Shown: positions 51,625 through 60,769, numbered from the stretch's first letter. The stretch: 64,000 nt of DNA from Alexandriicola marinus (GCF_004000435.1 NZ_RBVZ01000001.1:620001-684000), one strand, 5' to 3'. The notes: generated by a model from the sequence alone, not told the origin. Numbers and translations: made by a program.

Positions 51625-51638
51625 TGTGATATTTCACA
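51625..51638. promoter_or_regulatory. short palindrome upstream of GntR gene
   Basis: TGTGATATTTCACA has arms TGTGA/TCACA around TATT and ends 14 bp before the GTG start. Its position, next to the ribosome site, fits an autorepression operator for the GntR regulator. The 4-bp spacer differs from the 6 bp of CRP sites. Confidence 0.4.
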
Positions 51639-51652
51639 GGGAGGACAGTTGA

Positions 51653-52300
51653 GTGGATCTAATTCGTCACCGAGTACTAGATCGTATACGTAGTGATATT
51701 TTCACCTGCGAGATCCCGCCAGGCGCGGAGATCCGTGAAACCGAACTTGCCGAGAAATACGAGGTTTCAAAGAGCCCTGTGCGCGAAGCGCTTCAACGAC
51801 TGGAGTTTGAGGGTCTGGTAGAGACGCTGCCCCGCAAGGGCCATCGCGTGACGCCGATCTCGATTTCTGATGCCTCTGATATTTTAGAGATGCGCGAAAC
51901 GCTCGAGGCTGCGGCTGTTCGCCGGATGGTCAATGAATGCGAGGACGCGCAACTCAAGCCTCTGGATCGCTGGCGGGATGCCGATACCAGCTCGATCGAG
52001 GCCTTCGCCGAATACAACCGCGATTTCCACATCGCGCTGGCCGATCTTTGCGGGAACGGCCGGCTGGCCGAAGACGTGCGGCGGCTGATGTACAGTTATG
52101 ACCGGCTCTGCGTCGTGTCGCTGTCGCAGATCAGGGACGACCTTGGCGGCTTCGAACAGCCGCTGGCTGATCACGTGGCCCTGATTGATGCCATCCAGGC
52201 CCGCGACGCCCGTGCGGCAGTGCGTATCGTTGACCGGCATCTTGGCGCGTCGCGCCGAAAGATCATGAAAGGGCTTTCGCGAAGGCCCATCGTCGAATGA
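51653..52300 (+). CDS. GntR-family regulator with FCD domain
   Basis: This 215-residue regulator has an N-terminal winged helix (IRETELAEKYEVSKSPVREALQRLEFEGLV, in two parts) and a helical FCD ligand domain (about 75-205) with LEMRETLEAAAVRRM, NRDFHIALADL and HVALIDAIQARDARAA, whose Asp/His residues bind metal and carboxylate. It starts with GTG behind GGGAGGACAG. Its first ~60 nt are AT-richer than the flanks. It sits between the TRAP/MBL genes and the ABC operon and could control either. Confidence 0.92.
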   Translation: MDLIRHRVLDRIRSDIFTCEIPPGAEIRETELAEKYEVSKSPVREALQRLEFEGLVETLPRKGHRVTPISISDASDILEMRETLEAAAVRRMVNECEDAQLKPLDRWRDADTSSIEAFAEYNRDFHIALADLCGNGRLAEDVRRLMYSYDRLCVVSLSQIRDDLGGFEQPLADHVALIDAIQARDARAAVRIVDRHLGASRRKIMKGLSRRPIVE

Positions 52301-52327
52301 CGACCAAACGGAATCTGAGAGGACAGG

Positions 52328-53134
52328 ATGCTCATGGAAACATCTGAGATCGCACCGGCCGAGACGGCAGGCATCGCACCGGGTGCCCCGATCGTGCATG
52401 GGACGAATGTCGGCAAGACATTCGCCGGCGGCTCGGTCGTGGCGCTGGAAGGGGCGACTTTCGATATCGCTAAGGGAGAGTTCGTGTCGCTTGTCGGGCC
52501 TTCGGGCTGCGGGAAATCCACGCTCCTGCGCCTGATTTCCGGCCTGATCGACCTGAGCAGCGGCCAGATGTCGGTGCATGGCGACCCGGTCAAGGGGCCG
52601 CGCACCGATGTGGGCATGATGTTCCAGAAGGCCACGCTTCTGGAATGGCGCACCGCGATCGAGAATGTCCTTCTGCCGACCGAACTCAACGGGACCATCA
52701 CCGCCAAGGACAAACGCCACGCGGCCGAGTTGCTGGAACTGGTGGGGCTCAAGGATTTCATGTTCAGCTATCCCAGCCAGCTGTCCGGCGGGATGCAGCA
52801 GCGCGTCGCGCTGGCGCGGCTGTTGCAGACGGGCGCGGACGTGCTCCTGCTGGACGAACCGTTCGGCGCGCTCGATGAATTCACCCGCGAACACCTGAAC
52901 GTGGAACTGATGCGGATCGTTGCCGAATTCGGCGCGACCACGATCTTCGTGACGCACAACATCACCGAGGCGATCTTCCTTGCCGACCGGGTGGGTGTCA
53001 TGACACCGCGCCCCGGTCGCCTGGCCGCCATGGTTCCGGTCAATTTCCCGCGTCCGCGTGAGCTGTCGCTTCAGACGACGCCGGAATTCAACGTGCTGGT
53101 CGAACAGGTTCGAAACACGCTGGGGTCGCACTGA
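52328..53134 (+). CDS. nitrate/taurine-type ABC transporter ATPase
   Basis: This 268-residue ATPase has Walker A GPSGCGKST, Q-loop MMFQKATLLEWRTAIENV, signature LSGGMQQRVALARLL, Walker B VLLLDEPFGALDEFTRE and VTHNITEAIFLADRV, all typical of the SsuB/TauB/NrtD group. It overlaps the first permease by 1 nt. 27 bp separate it from the GntR gene. Confidence 0.93.
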   Translation: MLMETSEIAPAETAGIAPGAPIVHGTNVGKTFAGGSVVALEGATFDIAKGEFVSLVGPSGCGKSTLLRLISGLIDLSSGQMSVHGDPVKGPRTDVGMMFQKATLLEWRTAIENVLLPTELNGTITAKDKRHAAELLELVGLKDFMFSYPSQLSGGMQQRVALARLLQTGADVLLLDEPFGALDEFTREHLNVELMRIVAEFGATTIFVTHNITEAIFLADRVGVMTPRPGRLAAMVPVNFPRPRELSLQTTPEFNVLVEQVRNTLGSH

Positions 53135-54012
53135 TGGCTGTCACCGATCAGGTTGCGGGCGAGGGCGGTGGCAAGCCGCTGATGAGCATCGGGATGCGGC
53201 GGATGATCAATCATGCCGCGATCTTCCTGACGCTGATCGCGCTTTGGGAATTCGGATCGCGGATCGGCTGGCTCGACCCGCTGTTCTATCCGAGGCCCAC
53301 CGCGATTCTCGAATCCTTCTGGCGCATCTACGTCACCCAGGCCAACGTCTGGCATCATCTTTATGTCTCGCTCGGGCTGGTCTTCATCGGGTTTGCTGCA
53401 GGCTCGATCCTCGGGGTCGGGCTGGGCGCGCTGGTGGGCTTCAATCCGGTCGTGCGGCGGTTCCTTCAGCCCTATGTCATCGTGCTCGAGGCCACGCCCC
53501 GGATCGCCGTGGCGCCGCTTCTGATCGCGGCTCTCGGCTTTGGTGCGCCGCCCAAGATCGCGATCATCATGCTGGTCTGTTTCTTTGCGCCCTTCATCAA
53601 CACCCTTTCGGGCGTGGTGAACGTGAACGAGGAGAAGCTTGAACTCTTCCGCTCCATGGGCGCCTCCAAGATGCAGACCCTGCGCAAGCTGGTTCTGCCC
53701 GAGGCCGTCCCCGTCATCATGGCGGGCGAGCGGCTGGCGCTGACCGCGGCCCTGTCGGGTGTGCTCGTCGCCGAATTCATCCTGCGCGATCAGGGGATCG
53801 GCGCGCTGATCCTGACCTATACCCGCAACCTGAACATGGCCTCGGCCTTCGCCTGCATCTTTACGCTGACGATCATCGGGTTCCTGATCTTCAAGGGAAT
53901 GGAAGTGCTCGATCACCGGATCGCATTCTGGAACCATTCCGATGCGACCGACCGGATGAGCGAAAAGCGCGCCCGCGCCTGGGGCAACTTGACGGGAGGC
54001 CGGAATGTCTGA
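53134..54012 (+). CDS. nitrate/taurine-type ABC transporter permease 1
   Basis: This 292-residue permease has ~6 membrane segments and the coupling stretch EKLELFRSMGASKMQTLRKLVLPEA (two parts), diagnostic of the SsuC/TauC type. FYPRPTAILESFWR near residue 50 is also typical. It overlaps the second permease by 8 nt; two distinct permeases imply a heterodimeric pore. Confidence 0.9.
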   Translation: MAVTDQVAGEGGGKPLMSIGMRRMINHAAIFLTLIALWEFGSRIGWLDPLFYPRPTAILESFWRIYVTQANVWHHLYVSLGLVFIGFAAGSILGVGLGALVGFNPVVRRFLQPYVIVLEATPRIAVAPLLIAALGFGAPPKIAIIMLVCFFAPFINTLSGVVNVNEEKLELFRSMGASKMQTLRKLVLPEAVPVIMAGERLALTAALSGVLVAEFILRDQGIGALILTYTRNLNMASAFACIFTLTIIGFLIFKGMEVLDHRIAFWNHSDATDRMSEKRARAWGNLTGGRNV

Positions 54013-54853
54013 CGCAACCATCGCATCCAAGGAGCCGAAGCCCCTCTACCTGCGCCTCGTGCCGCATATCGGGCTGTTCCTGCTGATCCTGCTGCTTTGG
54101 GAAATCGCTGTGGTCACCGATGTGATCGCCACGATCATGATCCCCAAACCCACCGCGATCATGGGCGCCATTTGGGAGTTGTATGTCACCGAAGGCACCA
54201 TCTATTCGCATTTCTTCATCACCCTGTTCGAGGCTGTCGCAGGCTTCATGATTGGGGCGGCGATCGCGATCTCGCTGGCCGTCAGCTCTTCGCTGTCAGA
54301 GACGTTCAAGCGCTATGTCACGCCCTACGCGGTCGTGTTGAACGTGACGCCGGGGATCGCGCTGACACCTGTTGTCATCGCGTGGTTCGGCTATGGCATG
54401 GGCTCGAAGGTGGCGCTGGCCGCGATCATCAGCTTCTTCCCGATCTTCGTGAACACGCTGACGGGCCTGACCAAGATCGACCGGGAACGCGAGGAATTGT
54501 TCCGTTCGCTCGGTGCATCGCATCGCGATATCTTCACCAAGCTGCGGGTGCCTGCGGCCCTGCCGCTGATGTTCGCGGGGCTCAAGATCGGTCTGACCAC
54601 GGCGCTGATCGGCGCGGTCGTCGCGGAATTCGCGCAGGCGACAGCCGGTGTGGGTGTCCTGATGAACCGGTTCTCGTTCCAGCTTGATATGGCCTCGTCC
54701 ATCGCCACGCTTCTGAGCATGACGGTGATGGGGCTTCTGATGTTCTATTCTATGGAGTTTCTCGACGACAGGATTGTCTTCTGGCGGAGAGAAGCGCGCA
54801 GGGCGGCCGCCTCGCGCGCAAGGGCCCGAGCCTGGGAGGCAGGGCTGAAATAG
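54005..54853 (+). CDS. nitrate/taurine-type ABC transporter permease 2
   Basis: This 282-residue permease is a paralogue of the preceding one, with MIPKPTAIMGAIWELY and the coupling stretch REELFRSLGASHRDIFTKLRVPAALPL (two parts). The basic tail (RREARRAAASRARARAWEAG) is unusual but may simply be cytoplasmic. The binding protein gene follows after 37 bp. Confidence 0.9.
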   Translation: MSDATIASKEPKPLYLRLVPHIGLFLLILLLWEIAVVTDVIATIMIPKPTAIMGAIWELYVTEGTIYSHFFITLFEAVAGFMIGAAIAISLAVSSSLSETFKRYVTPYAVVLNVTPGIALTPVVIAWFGYGMGSKVALAAIISFFPIFVNTLTGLTKIDREREELFRSLGASHRDIFTKLRVPAALPLMFAGLKIGLTTALIGAVVAEFAQATAGVGVLMNRFSFQLDMASSIATLLSMTVMGLLMFYSMEFLDDRIVFWRREARRAAASRARARAWEAGLK

Positions 54854-54890
54854 TAAAAGAGATATCACTCTTTTCAGGGAGGAAAGACCC

Positions 54891-55931
54891 ATGTCCTACA
54901 TGAAGTCACTTGTTGCATCCACGGCGCTTGCCGCCATGCTCGCGCCCGGGGCGCTGGTTGCCCAGGATCTCGACGCGGTCCGCATGATCAACCCGCTGCC
55001 GCGCTCGACCGTTTTCTACCCGCTCGTCGTTGGTGAAGCGATGGGCTACTTCGAGGAAGAGGGCGTTGTCGTCGAACTTCTGCCGTCCGACACCTCGATC
55101 CCCTATGTGGCCTTCGTCCAGAACGGTCAGGCCGATCTGGCGATGCTCGACGCGACCGAAACGCTGAACGCGGTCATCGCCGGGACCAACATCAACACCG
55201 TCTACGAAGTGATGCAGAACGCGCCGGAAAGCGTGGCCGTGGCCGCGACCAGCGACGCGACCAGCATGGCTGATCTTGTCGGCACCACCGTCGGCCTCGT
55301 GTCGGACCGTGACCGCGCCTTCCTTCAGGCCGCTCTCGATGCCGAAGGCCACTCGATCGACGATGTCCAGACGGTTGTTCTGGGCGAAAGCGGCCCGACG
55401 CTGGCCGCCGCCGTGCGCGATGGCTCGGTTTCGGGCCTCGTGGGGTCGATCAACGACTGGGCCGGCCTTGAAGGCGCAGGCATCCAGGTCAAGCTCATCA
55501 CCCCCGAAGAGCTTCTGGCGAGCCCCGCCAACACCTTCGCGATGAACGTCGACATGATCGAAGAGCGTCGCGAGTCGATCGAAGGCTTCCTGCGCGCCTG
55601 GAGCAAGGGCATGTATGTGTCGGTCAACCACCCCGACGTGGTCGAGACGATGCTGCGCGCCGCTGTTCCCGAAGAGTGGGAAAACGAGGCCGCCGGCATC
55701 AGCCTTCTGAACGGTGTGATCGGCATGAACGTGTCGACAACCCCGCGTGCGGGCGACCTGCAGACCGAAGTCTGGTCCAACATCCAGCCGCGGCTTCTGT
55801 CGTCGGGCGCGATCGAGCGTGAAGTCGATCCGGCCGACTTCCTGAACGACACCTACATCGACGCCGCCAACGATTTCGATCGGGCCGAGGTGGATGCCGA
55901 GGCAGAAGCCTGGCGCGCAGAAAACATGTAA
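54891..55931 (+). CDS. NMT1/THI5-type periplasmic binding protein
   Basis: This 346-residue protein has a signal peptide (MSYMKSLVASTALAAMLAPGALVAQ) and the SsuA/THI5-like fold, with PLPRSTVFYPLVVGEAMGYFEEEGVVVELLP near the start (in parts), FVQNGQADLAML and VSGLVGSINDW. Members bind sulfonates, thiamine precursors, nitrate, phthalate or other aromatic acids. An amidohydrolase follows, which favours a carboxylated organic ligand. Confidence 0.88.
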   Translation: MSYMKSLVASTALAAMLAPGALVAQDLDAVRMINPLPRSTVFYPLVVGEAMGYFEEEGVVVELLPSDTSIPYVAFVQNGQADLAMLDATETLNAVIAGTNINTVYEVMQNAPESVAVAATSDATSMADLVGTTVGLVSDRDRAFLQAALDAEGHSIDDVQTVVLGESGPTLAAAVRDGSVSGLVGSINDWAGLEGAGIQVKLITPEELLASPANTFAMNVDMIEERRESIEGFLRAWSKGMYVSVNHPDVVETMLRAAVPEEWENEAAGISLLNGVIGMNVSTTPRAGDLQTEVWSNIQPRLLSSGAIEREVDPADFLNDTYIDAANDFDRAEVDAEAEAWRAENM

Positions 55932-55934
55932 TCT

Positions 55935-55952
55935 TCGCCTGATTTCAGGCGA
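55935..55952. promoter_or_regulatory. hairpin after ABC binding-protein gene
   Basis: TCGCCTGA and TCAGGCGA pair perfectly over TT, 3 bp after the stop codon. No T run follows, so it is more likely a stabilising 3' hairpin than a full terminator; the amidohydrolase gene starts 82 bp on. Confidence 0.6.
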
Positions 55953-56034
55953 GACGACTTAAGACTGCCTCGTCCGGAGCGATCCGGGCGGGGCTTAACC
56001 TCACCCCTGACCTCGGCACAATGCAGGATTCCCG

Positions 56035-57126
56035 ATGACACATGCCACGATCGATACGCCGGAACTCGGCTCTGAAGACAACCGATACGGCCCGACCGCC
56101 GCGCGCCCCGCGCCCAGCGACAAGCGACGCCTTTCCTCCAAGACGGTGGATATCCACGCCCACGTGAGCATTGCTGCCGCATGGGATTACATGACGCCGC
56201 ATTTCGACGCGTCCAAGATCGCGATGGTCAAGCACTCCAACGACGAGACCCGCGCGCTCAACATGAAACAGGACAAGGACCGGACTGTGGCGATGAAGGA
56301 TCGCGACGACCGTCTGCGCGTTCTGGATGCCATGGGCATCGACATGCAGGTTGTGGCGCCGATCCCGTTCCAGTGCTGGTATCAGTCGCCGCCCGAGCAT
56401 TGCATCAAGGGCAGCCAGATCGTGAACGACGGCATCGCGGAATGGGTCGGCGGCGCTGCTGACCGGTTCGTGGGTCTCGGCACCGTGCCAATGACCGAAC
56501 CCGAAGAGGCCGCGGCCGAACTGACCCGCTGCATGACTGAACTGAACATGAAGGGCGTGCAGATCCTGACCAATATCGACGGCGAGGAGATTTCCAATGC
56601 CCGCTTCGAACCCTTCTGGAAGAAGGCCGAGGAACTGGGCGCGCTGGTCATGGTCCACCCGAATGGCTTCACCCAGGGTGACCGGTTCGAGGATTACTAT
56701 TTCGCCAACGTGATGGGGAACCCGCTCGAGACGTCTCTGGCGCTCGCGCATCTGATCTTCTCCGGCACGATGGAGCGGTTCCCGAACCTCAAGATCCTCG
56801 GCGTTCACGGGGGCGGTTATCTGCCCGCTTATTCCGGTCGGATCGACCACGCCTGGGGCGCACGCAAGGACAGCGCCGCGGGCCTGCCCAAACCGCCGAC
56901 CGAGTACCTCAAGCGGATGTATTTCGACTCGGTCGTCTTCACGCCCGACCAGCTGGAATACCTCGTCGCGCAGTATGGCGCAGACCACATTGTCATGGGC
57001 ACCGATTACCCGTATGACATGGCTGATTACGACCCGGTCGAGCACATCGTCTCGTCCGATCTTTCCGAGGCCGACAAGGCCGCCGTCGCAGGCGGTTCGG
57101 CCCTGAAGCTGCTCGGTCTAGACTAA
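56035..57126 (+). CDS. amidohydrolase-2 family enzyme (ACMSD/aromatic decarboxylase-like)
   Basis: This 363-residue TIM-barrel enzyme has the metal-binding DIHAHV (His41, His43), a metal His in MVHPNG, HGGGYLP, and the C-terminal MGTDYPYD with catalytic Asp. This is the pattern of ACMS decarboxylase, gamma-resorcylate and 5-carboxyvanillate decarboxylases and related hydrolases. About 35 extra residues precede the first motif. After an ABC importer it is likely the first catabolic enzyme for the imported compound, acting as a decarboxylase or hydrolase. Confidence 0.87.
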   Translation: MTHATIDTPELGSEDNRYGPTAARPAPSDKRRLSSKTVDIHAHVSIAAAWDYMTPHFDASKIAMVKHSNDETRALNMKQDKDRTVAMKDRDDRLRVLDAMGIDMQVVAPIPFQCWYQSPPEHCIKGSQIVNDGIAEWVGGAADRFVGLGTVPMTEPEEAAAELTRCMTELNMKGVQILTNIDGEEISNARFEPFWKKAEELGALVMVHPNGFTQGDRFEDYYFANVMGNPLETSLALAHLIFSGTMERFPNLKILGVHGGGYLPAYSGRIDHAWGARKDSAAGLPKPPTEYLKRMYFDSVVFTPDQLEYLVAQYGADHIVMGTDYPYDMADYDPVEHIVSSDLSEADKAAVAGGSALKLLGLD

Positions 57127-57133
57127 GCAGCGC

Positions 57134-57165
57134 CGCCGTCCGGCTTTGGGAGGGGCCGGACGGCG
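57134..57165. terminator. hairpin between convergent amidohydrolase and permease genes
   Basis: Arms CGCCGTCCGGC (57134-57144) and GCCGGACGGCG (57155-57165) pair perfectly over a 10-nt loop between convergent genes. Neither side has a long T run, so its strength as a terminator is uncertain. Confidence 0.6.
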
Positions 57166-57173
57166 ATGATCTT

Positions 57174-57911
57174 CTAGATGAACATCCGGATGACCATGCG
57201 CAGCCCGATCAGAAGCATCAGGCCAAGCAGCAGTTTGCGGAACAGTTCTGCATTGATCCGTTTGCGGATCACGGCGCCCAGCTGAAACCCGACGACCGTC
57301 GCCACGACCGCGCCGACCGACAGGGGCAGGAGCGACAGCGTGAAGACCGACGCCAGCGACAGCCCGGAGACGAGGCCAAGCCCCCCCATGAAGAACAGGA
57401 ACCCCGCCGAGATCACGAATTCCTCGCGCGGGGTCTTGAGCGCGGCGCAATAGATCATCACCGGTGCCTTGACCGCGGACAACCCGCCCGCGATCCCCGA
57501 AGCGATGCCGAAGGCGGCCTGCCATCCGGCGGCCTTCGTTACAGGGAAGTCCACCTTGAAGAGGGCGGCCACCGCAAACAGGATCAGCGTGATCCCGACG
57601 ATCCCGCCGACGATGTCGCTGGGGATATGGGGCAGGGTCTGCGACACGATGAAGGTCGTCCCGAAGGTAAACGCCCCCGCCACCCAGTATTCGGCGACCA
57701 CCTGCCGCCATCGCTCGCCCGTCACGATCTGCTGGATATTCGTCACCACGATGGGCAGCGACAAGAGCGCGACGCCCAATGCGGGTTCGATGAACAGCGG
57801 CAGGATCGACATGGCCACGGCCGGAAGGCCGATGCCGATGGCGCCCTTGACTGTGCCGGCCACGACAAGGGCGACCATGACGATCACGATGGTGATCGGA
57901 TCGAGGATCAC
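57174..57911 (-). CDS. TauE/SafE-family permease
   Basis: This 245-residue membrane protein has ~8 hydrophobic segments and the paired repeat pattern of the family, with VVAGTVKGAIGIGLPAVAMSI near the N terminus and GIASGIAGGLSAVKAPVMIYC in the second half. The family includes exporters of sulfite, sulfoacetate or other organic anions formed from sulfonates. It overlaps the upstream dehydrogenase gene by 4 nt. Confidence 0.88.
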   Translation of the reverse strand: MILDPITIVIVMVALVVAGTVKGAIGIGLPAVAMSILPLFIEPALGVALLSLPIVVTNIQQIVTGERWRQVVAEYWVAGAFTFGTTFIVSQTLPHIPSDIVGGIVGITLILFAVAALFKVDFPVTKAAGWQAAFGIASGIAGGLSAVKAPVMIYCAALKTPREEFVISAGFLFFMGGLGLVSGLSLASVFTLSLLPLSVGAVVATVVGFQLGAVIRKRINAELFRKLLLGLMLLIGLRMVIRMFI

Positions 57912-58786
57912 GTCTCGTCCTTCTCCAGCCGGCCCTCGCGATAGACCTCGTAGACGCCGGCGGTATCCAGATCCATCGGCAGTTCGGCATAGGCGATATC
58001 ATAGACTTCGCGCACCGCATCGAACATAGGCGTTGCGCAGCCCTGAACCGCGATATCCCCGCCGATCACCGAAAGGTCTTTCTCGAACATCGACATGTTC
58101 GCCGTGGCGGGCCGGTATTCGCCCGAGATCATCATCGGCATCCGCAGTTCCAGCATCCGCGACTGGCCCGCACCGGTGGACAGCATCTTGTAGACGAGGT
58201 CATCCGGCAAGCCGTGGGAACGGGCATAGTGCAGCGTTTCGGCCGCCGCGCAATTGTGGAGCGCCACCGCATGGTTGGCCACGTATTTCAGCCGTGCGCC
58301 GTTGCCGAATTCGCCACCATAGATCGTGCCCTTGGTGAATTTCTCGAGGATGGGTTCGATCTTGCGCACCGCCTCTTCGGGGCCGGAGGTCATCATCAGC
58401 AGGTCCTTGACGCGGGCCTGCGCCCCGGTGCCGCTGACCGTGCAATCCAGCATTACGCCGCCCGCCCCGTCGATCACCTCGCGCGCCGCGTGTTTGTCGG
58501 CAAGCGCGAACGTGCCTGTCTCGGCCACGATCTGCCCCGGCGCGATCAGGCCCGCCAGTTCACCCACGACCGCGTGCAGAACCTTGGGCGAGGCCAGCGA
58601 CAGGATGATCAGGTCCGCATCCTGCACCCACGGCCCGAGCGTTTCTTGCGGCGTGCCGCCGACCTCGGCCAGCGCGGTGCGCGCGGCCTCCTGAGGGTCG
58701 GCGCCCTCAACCTCCGCCCCGCCCGCGAGCAGATTGCCCGCATAGGCGCTGCCCATGATCCCAAGACCTATGATGGCAACCTTCAT
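57908..58786 (-). CDS. 3-hydroxyisobutyrate-dehydrogenase-like oxidoreductase 1
   Basis: This 292-residue beta-hydroxyacid dehydrogenase has IIGLGIMGSAYAGNLL (cofactor), DCTVSGTGAQARVKDLLMM (substrate-binding SG block), and the catalytic-Lys region ARLKYVANHAVALHN. It should oxidise a 3-hydroxy acid or reduce a semialdehyde acid; the 6-phosphogluconate-like fold also includes tartronate semialdehyde and sulfolactaldehyde reductases. ATG 58786 was selected over a start 7 codons upstream. It shares an operon with the TauE-type permease. Confidence 0.88.
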   Translation of the reverse strand: MKVAIIGLGIMGSAYAGNLLAGGAEVEGADPQEAARTALAEVGGTPQETLGPWVQDADLIILSLASPKVLHAVVGELAGLIAPGQIVAETGTFALADKHAAREVIDGAGGVMLDCTVSGTGAQARVKDLLMMTSGPEEAVRKIEPILEKFTKGTIYGGEFGNGARLKYVANHAVALHNCAAAETLHYARSHGLPDDLVYKMLSTGAGQSRMLELRMPMMISGEYRPATANMSMFEKDLSVIGGDIAVQGCATPMFDAVREVYDIAYAELPMDLDTAGVYEVYREGRLEKDET

Positions 58787-58905
58787 GATGCACTCTCCCC
58801 TTTGCATTCGACATCAGGCTAAGGGGCCAACCGCCCGTGATCGCATCCGCAAATGGATGCGCGGCATTGGTCCCGACATTGCGGCGGGGCCGGGGCCCCG
58901 ACCGC

Positions 58906-59910
58906 CTAAAGTTCGACGGCCCGGCCGTTCTCGGCCGAGGCGATGATCGCCTCGAGGACCTCGATGTTATGGGTCATCTCGAAATCCGAATAGGGATAGG
59001 GCGTGCCATCCAGGATCGCCTCGCGAAAGGCCTCGAGGTTGGCGGTGACGCTATCGGTCCAGTCGAATTCCTCGATGATCGTGTCGTCGATCGAACGATA
59101 TTTCTCCATCGTGCACAGCCCGCCGGGCGTGTCGGGATGGGTTGCGTTGCGAATCTCGACCCACATGTCCGACCCGAAGATGGCCGTGCGCAGGTTGTGC
59201 GGCGTGTTCAGGATCGCCTGAATGCTGGCCGTCATCCCCTCTTCGAATGCCAGATGCACGGTGACCATGTCGCCGGTCTCCCAGCCGAGGCTGCGGTCGG
59301 CGGTGATCGCGTGAACCCGCTTGACCCGGCCGAAGAACCAGATCAGCAGGTCGGTCAGGTGGATGCCCATCTGGGTCATCCCCGCCGCCGGGGCATGCGC
59401 CTTCGAGGTGCGCCACGAGGTGGGCGGCAGGTCCTTGAGCTTGTTGTGGCTGAACGACAGCTCGGCATGCATGATCGTGCCCAGCTCCTGCGCATCGAGC
59501 ATCTTGCGCAATTGCTGGATCGCCGTTTCGAACCGGCGTTCGTGACCCACGCCCAGAACGACGCCCGCGTTGCGGCAGGCCTCGACGCTTCCGCGCGCAC
59601 CCTCGGCCGTCAGGGACAGGGGCTTTTCACAGAACACGTGCTTGCCCGCCGCGGCACAGGCGGCCACATGGGCGTCGTGCTGATCGTTGGGCGAGGTCAG
59701 GATGATGGCCTGTGTCGCGTCGTCGGCGAGTGCGGTCTCGAGGTCGGGCAGGGGGATCAGCCCCATCTCCCGGATCTCGCCATGGGCCTCGGTCGCGGGT
59801 TCGACCACGCCGCGCAATTCAAAGCGGGGATGATCCTTCAGACGCGAGGCGATATGCCGGCCCCACCAGCCGAAACCCACGACGATGACGGGAAGTTTCT
59901 GATCACTCAT
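58906..59910 (-). CDS. Gfo/Idh/MocA-family dehydrogenase
   Basis: This 334-residue oxidoreductase has a Rossmann motif VVGFGWWGRHIASRL, the catalytic FCEKPLSL (EKP motif), GVGHERRFETAI and the C-terminal barrel domain with GMTQMGIHLTDLL. The family oxidises or reduces sugars, cyclitols, tetrapyrroles and also phthalate-type dihydrodiols. The start overlaps the stop of the upstream gene by 8 nt. A 119-bp gap follows before the next dehydrogenase. Confidence 0.88.
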   Translation of the reverse strand: MSDQKLPVIVVGFGWWGRHIASRLKDHPRFELRGVVEPATEAHGEIREMGLIPLPDLETALADDATQAIILTSPNDQHDAHVAACAAAGKHVFCEKPLSLTAEGARGSVEACRNAGVVLGVGHERRFETAIQQLRKMLDAQELGTIMHAELSFSHNKLKDLPPTSWRTSKAHAPAAGMTQMGIHLTDLLIWFFGRVKRVHAITADRSLGWETGDMVTVHLAFEEGMTASIQAILNTPHNLRTAIFGSDMWVEIRNATHPDTPGGLCTMEKYRSIDDTIIEEFDWTDSVTANLEAFREAILDGTPYPYSDFEMTHNIEVLEAIIASAENGRAVEL

Positions 59911-60769
59911 GCGATGCCACCCATGCTGCAAGAAGCGAGGCATCCCGGGTTCCGAACCCATCCGCCTCTGCCCGTTTCGCCTGTTCCAGAGCCGCCGAGA
60001 TTAACGGCACGTCGCTGCCGCCTCCCAGTGCCTGCATCAGGCCCATATCCTTGATTGCCGTCTCCATCTGGAACGCCGTGGCGCCATCTGTTCCATCGGC
60101 CAGAAAGGCCCCGATGGGCCCGACGCGCCGCTTGGCCGCGCCGATCGCGCCGGAGCTGTCGGCCAGAATGCTGAGCGCCTGTTCGGTGTCGATGCCTCCC
60201 TTGCCCGCAAGGCGCAGCGCCTCGCCAAGGGCGCCCCAATAGATCATCAGTGGCAGGTTGATGGCGAGCTTCATCGCCGCGCCCGAGCCCATCGGCCCAA
60301 GGTGTTCCAACCTGCGGGTGATCTTTTCCAGAACCGGTTTCGCGGCCGCAAAGGCCGCCTCGCTTCCGCCGGCAAGGCCCAGAAGCTGGCCCTCGCGGGC
60401 CGGCCCCACCGTGCCCCCCACCGGGCATTCCAGCAGCTGACCGCCCGCGGCGGCCACCTTGGGTTCAAGGGCGCGGCTTGTCTCGGGTGCGGTCGTCGTC
60501 ATCTCGACGATGGTCTTGCCCGCCAGATCGGCGGACAGAAGCCCGTCCGGCCCGTCATAGACCTGCGCGATGGCCGCGTCGTCGGTCAGGATCGACAGGA
60601 TCACATCGCACTCGGCGGCAAGTGCGGCAGGCGATGCCGCGACCTTCGCGTCAAGCCCCTCGGCCTTGCCGGGCGATCTGTTCCAGACGATCAGGTCCAC
60701 CCCGTCCTCGACCAGCTTTTCAGCCATGGCGCGGCCCATCTTCCCGAGCCCCAGGATTCCGACTGTCAT
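59903..60769 (-). CDS. 3-hydroxyisobutyrate-dehydrogenase-like oxidoreductase 2
   Basis: This 288-residue enzyme has GILGLGKMGRAMAEKLV (cofactor), ECPVGGTVGPAREGQLLGLAGG and the Lys-containing GSGAAMKLAINLPL. The substrate block GGTVGPA differs from the SGTGAQA of enzyme 1, so the two paralogues probably act on different hydroxyacids. It is the first gene of the presumed minus-strand operon, 115 bp after the LysR gene. Confidence 0.88.
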   Translation of the reverse strand: MTVGILGLGKMGRAMAEKLVEDGVDLIVWNRSPGKAEGLDAKVAASPAALAAECDVILSILTDDAAIAQVYDGPDGLLSADLAGKTIVEMTTTAPETSRALEPKVAAAGGQLLECPVGGTVGPAREGQLLGLAGGSEAAFAAAKPVLEKITRRLEHLGPMGSGAAMKLAINLPLMIYWGALGEALRLAGKGGIDTEQALSILADSSGAIGAAKRRVGPIGAFLADGTDGATAFQMETAIKDMGLMQALGGGSDVPLISAALEQAKRAEADGFGTRDASLLAAWVASHE

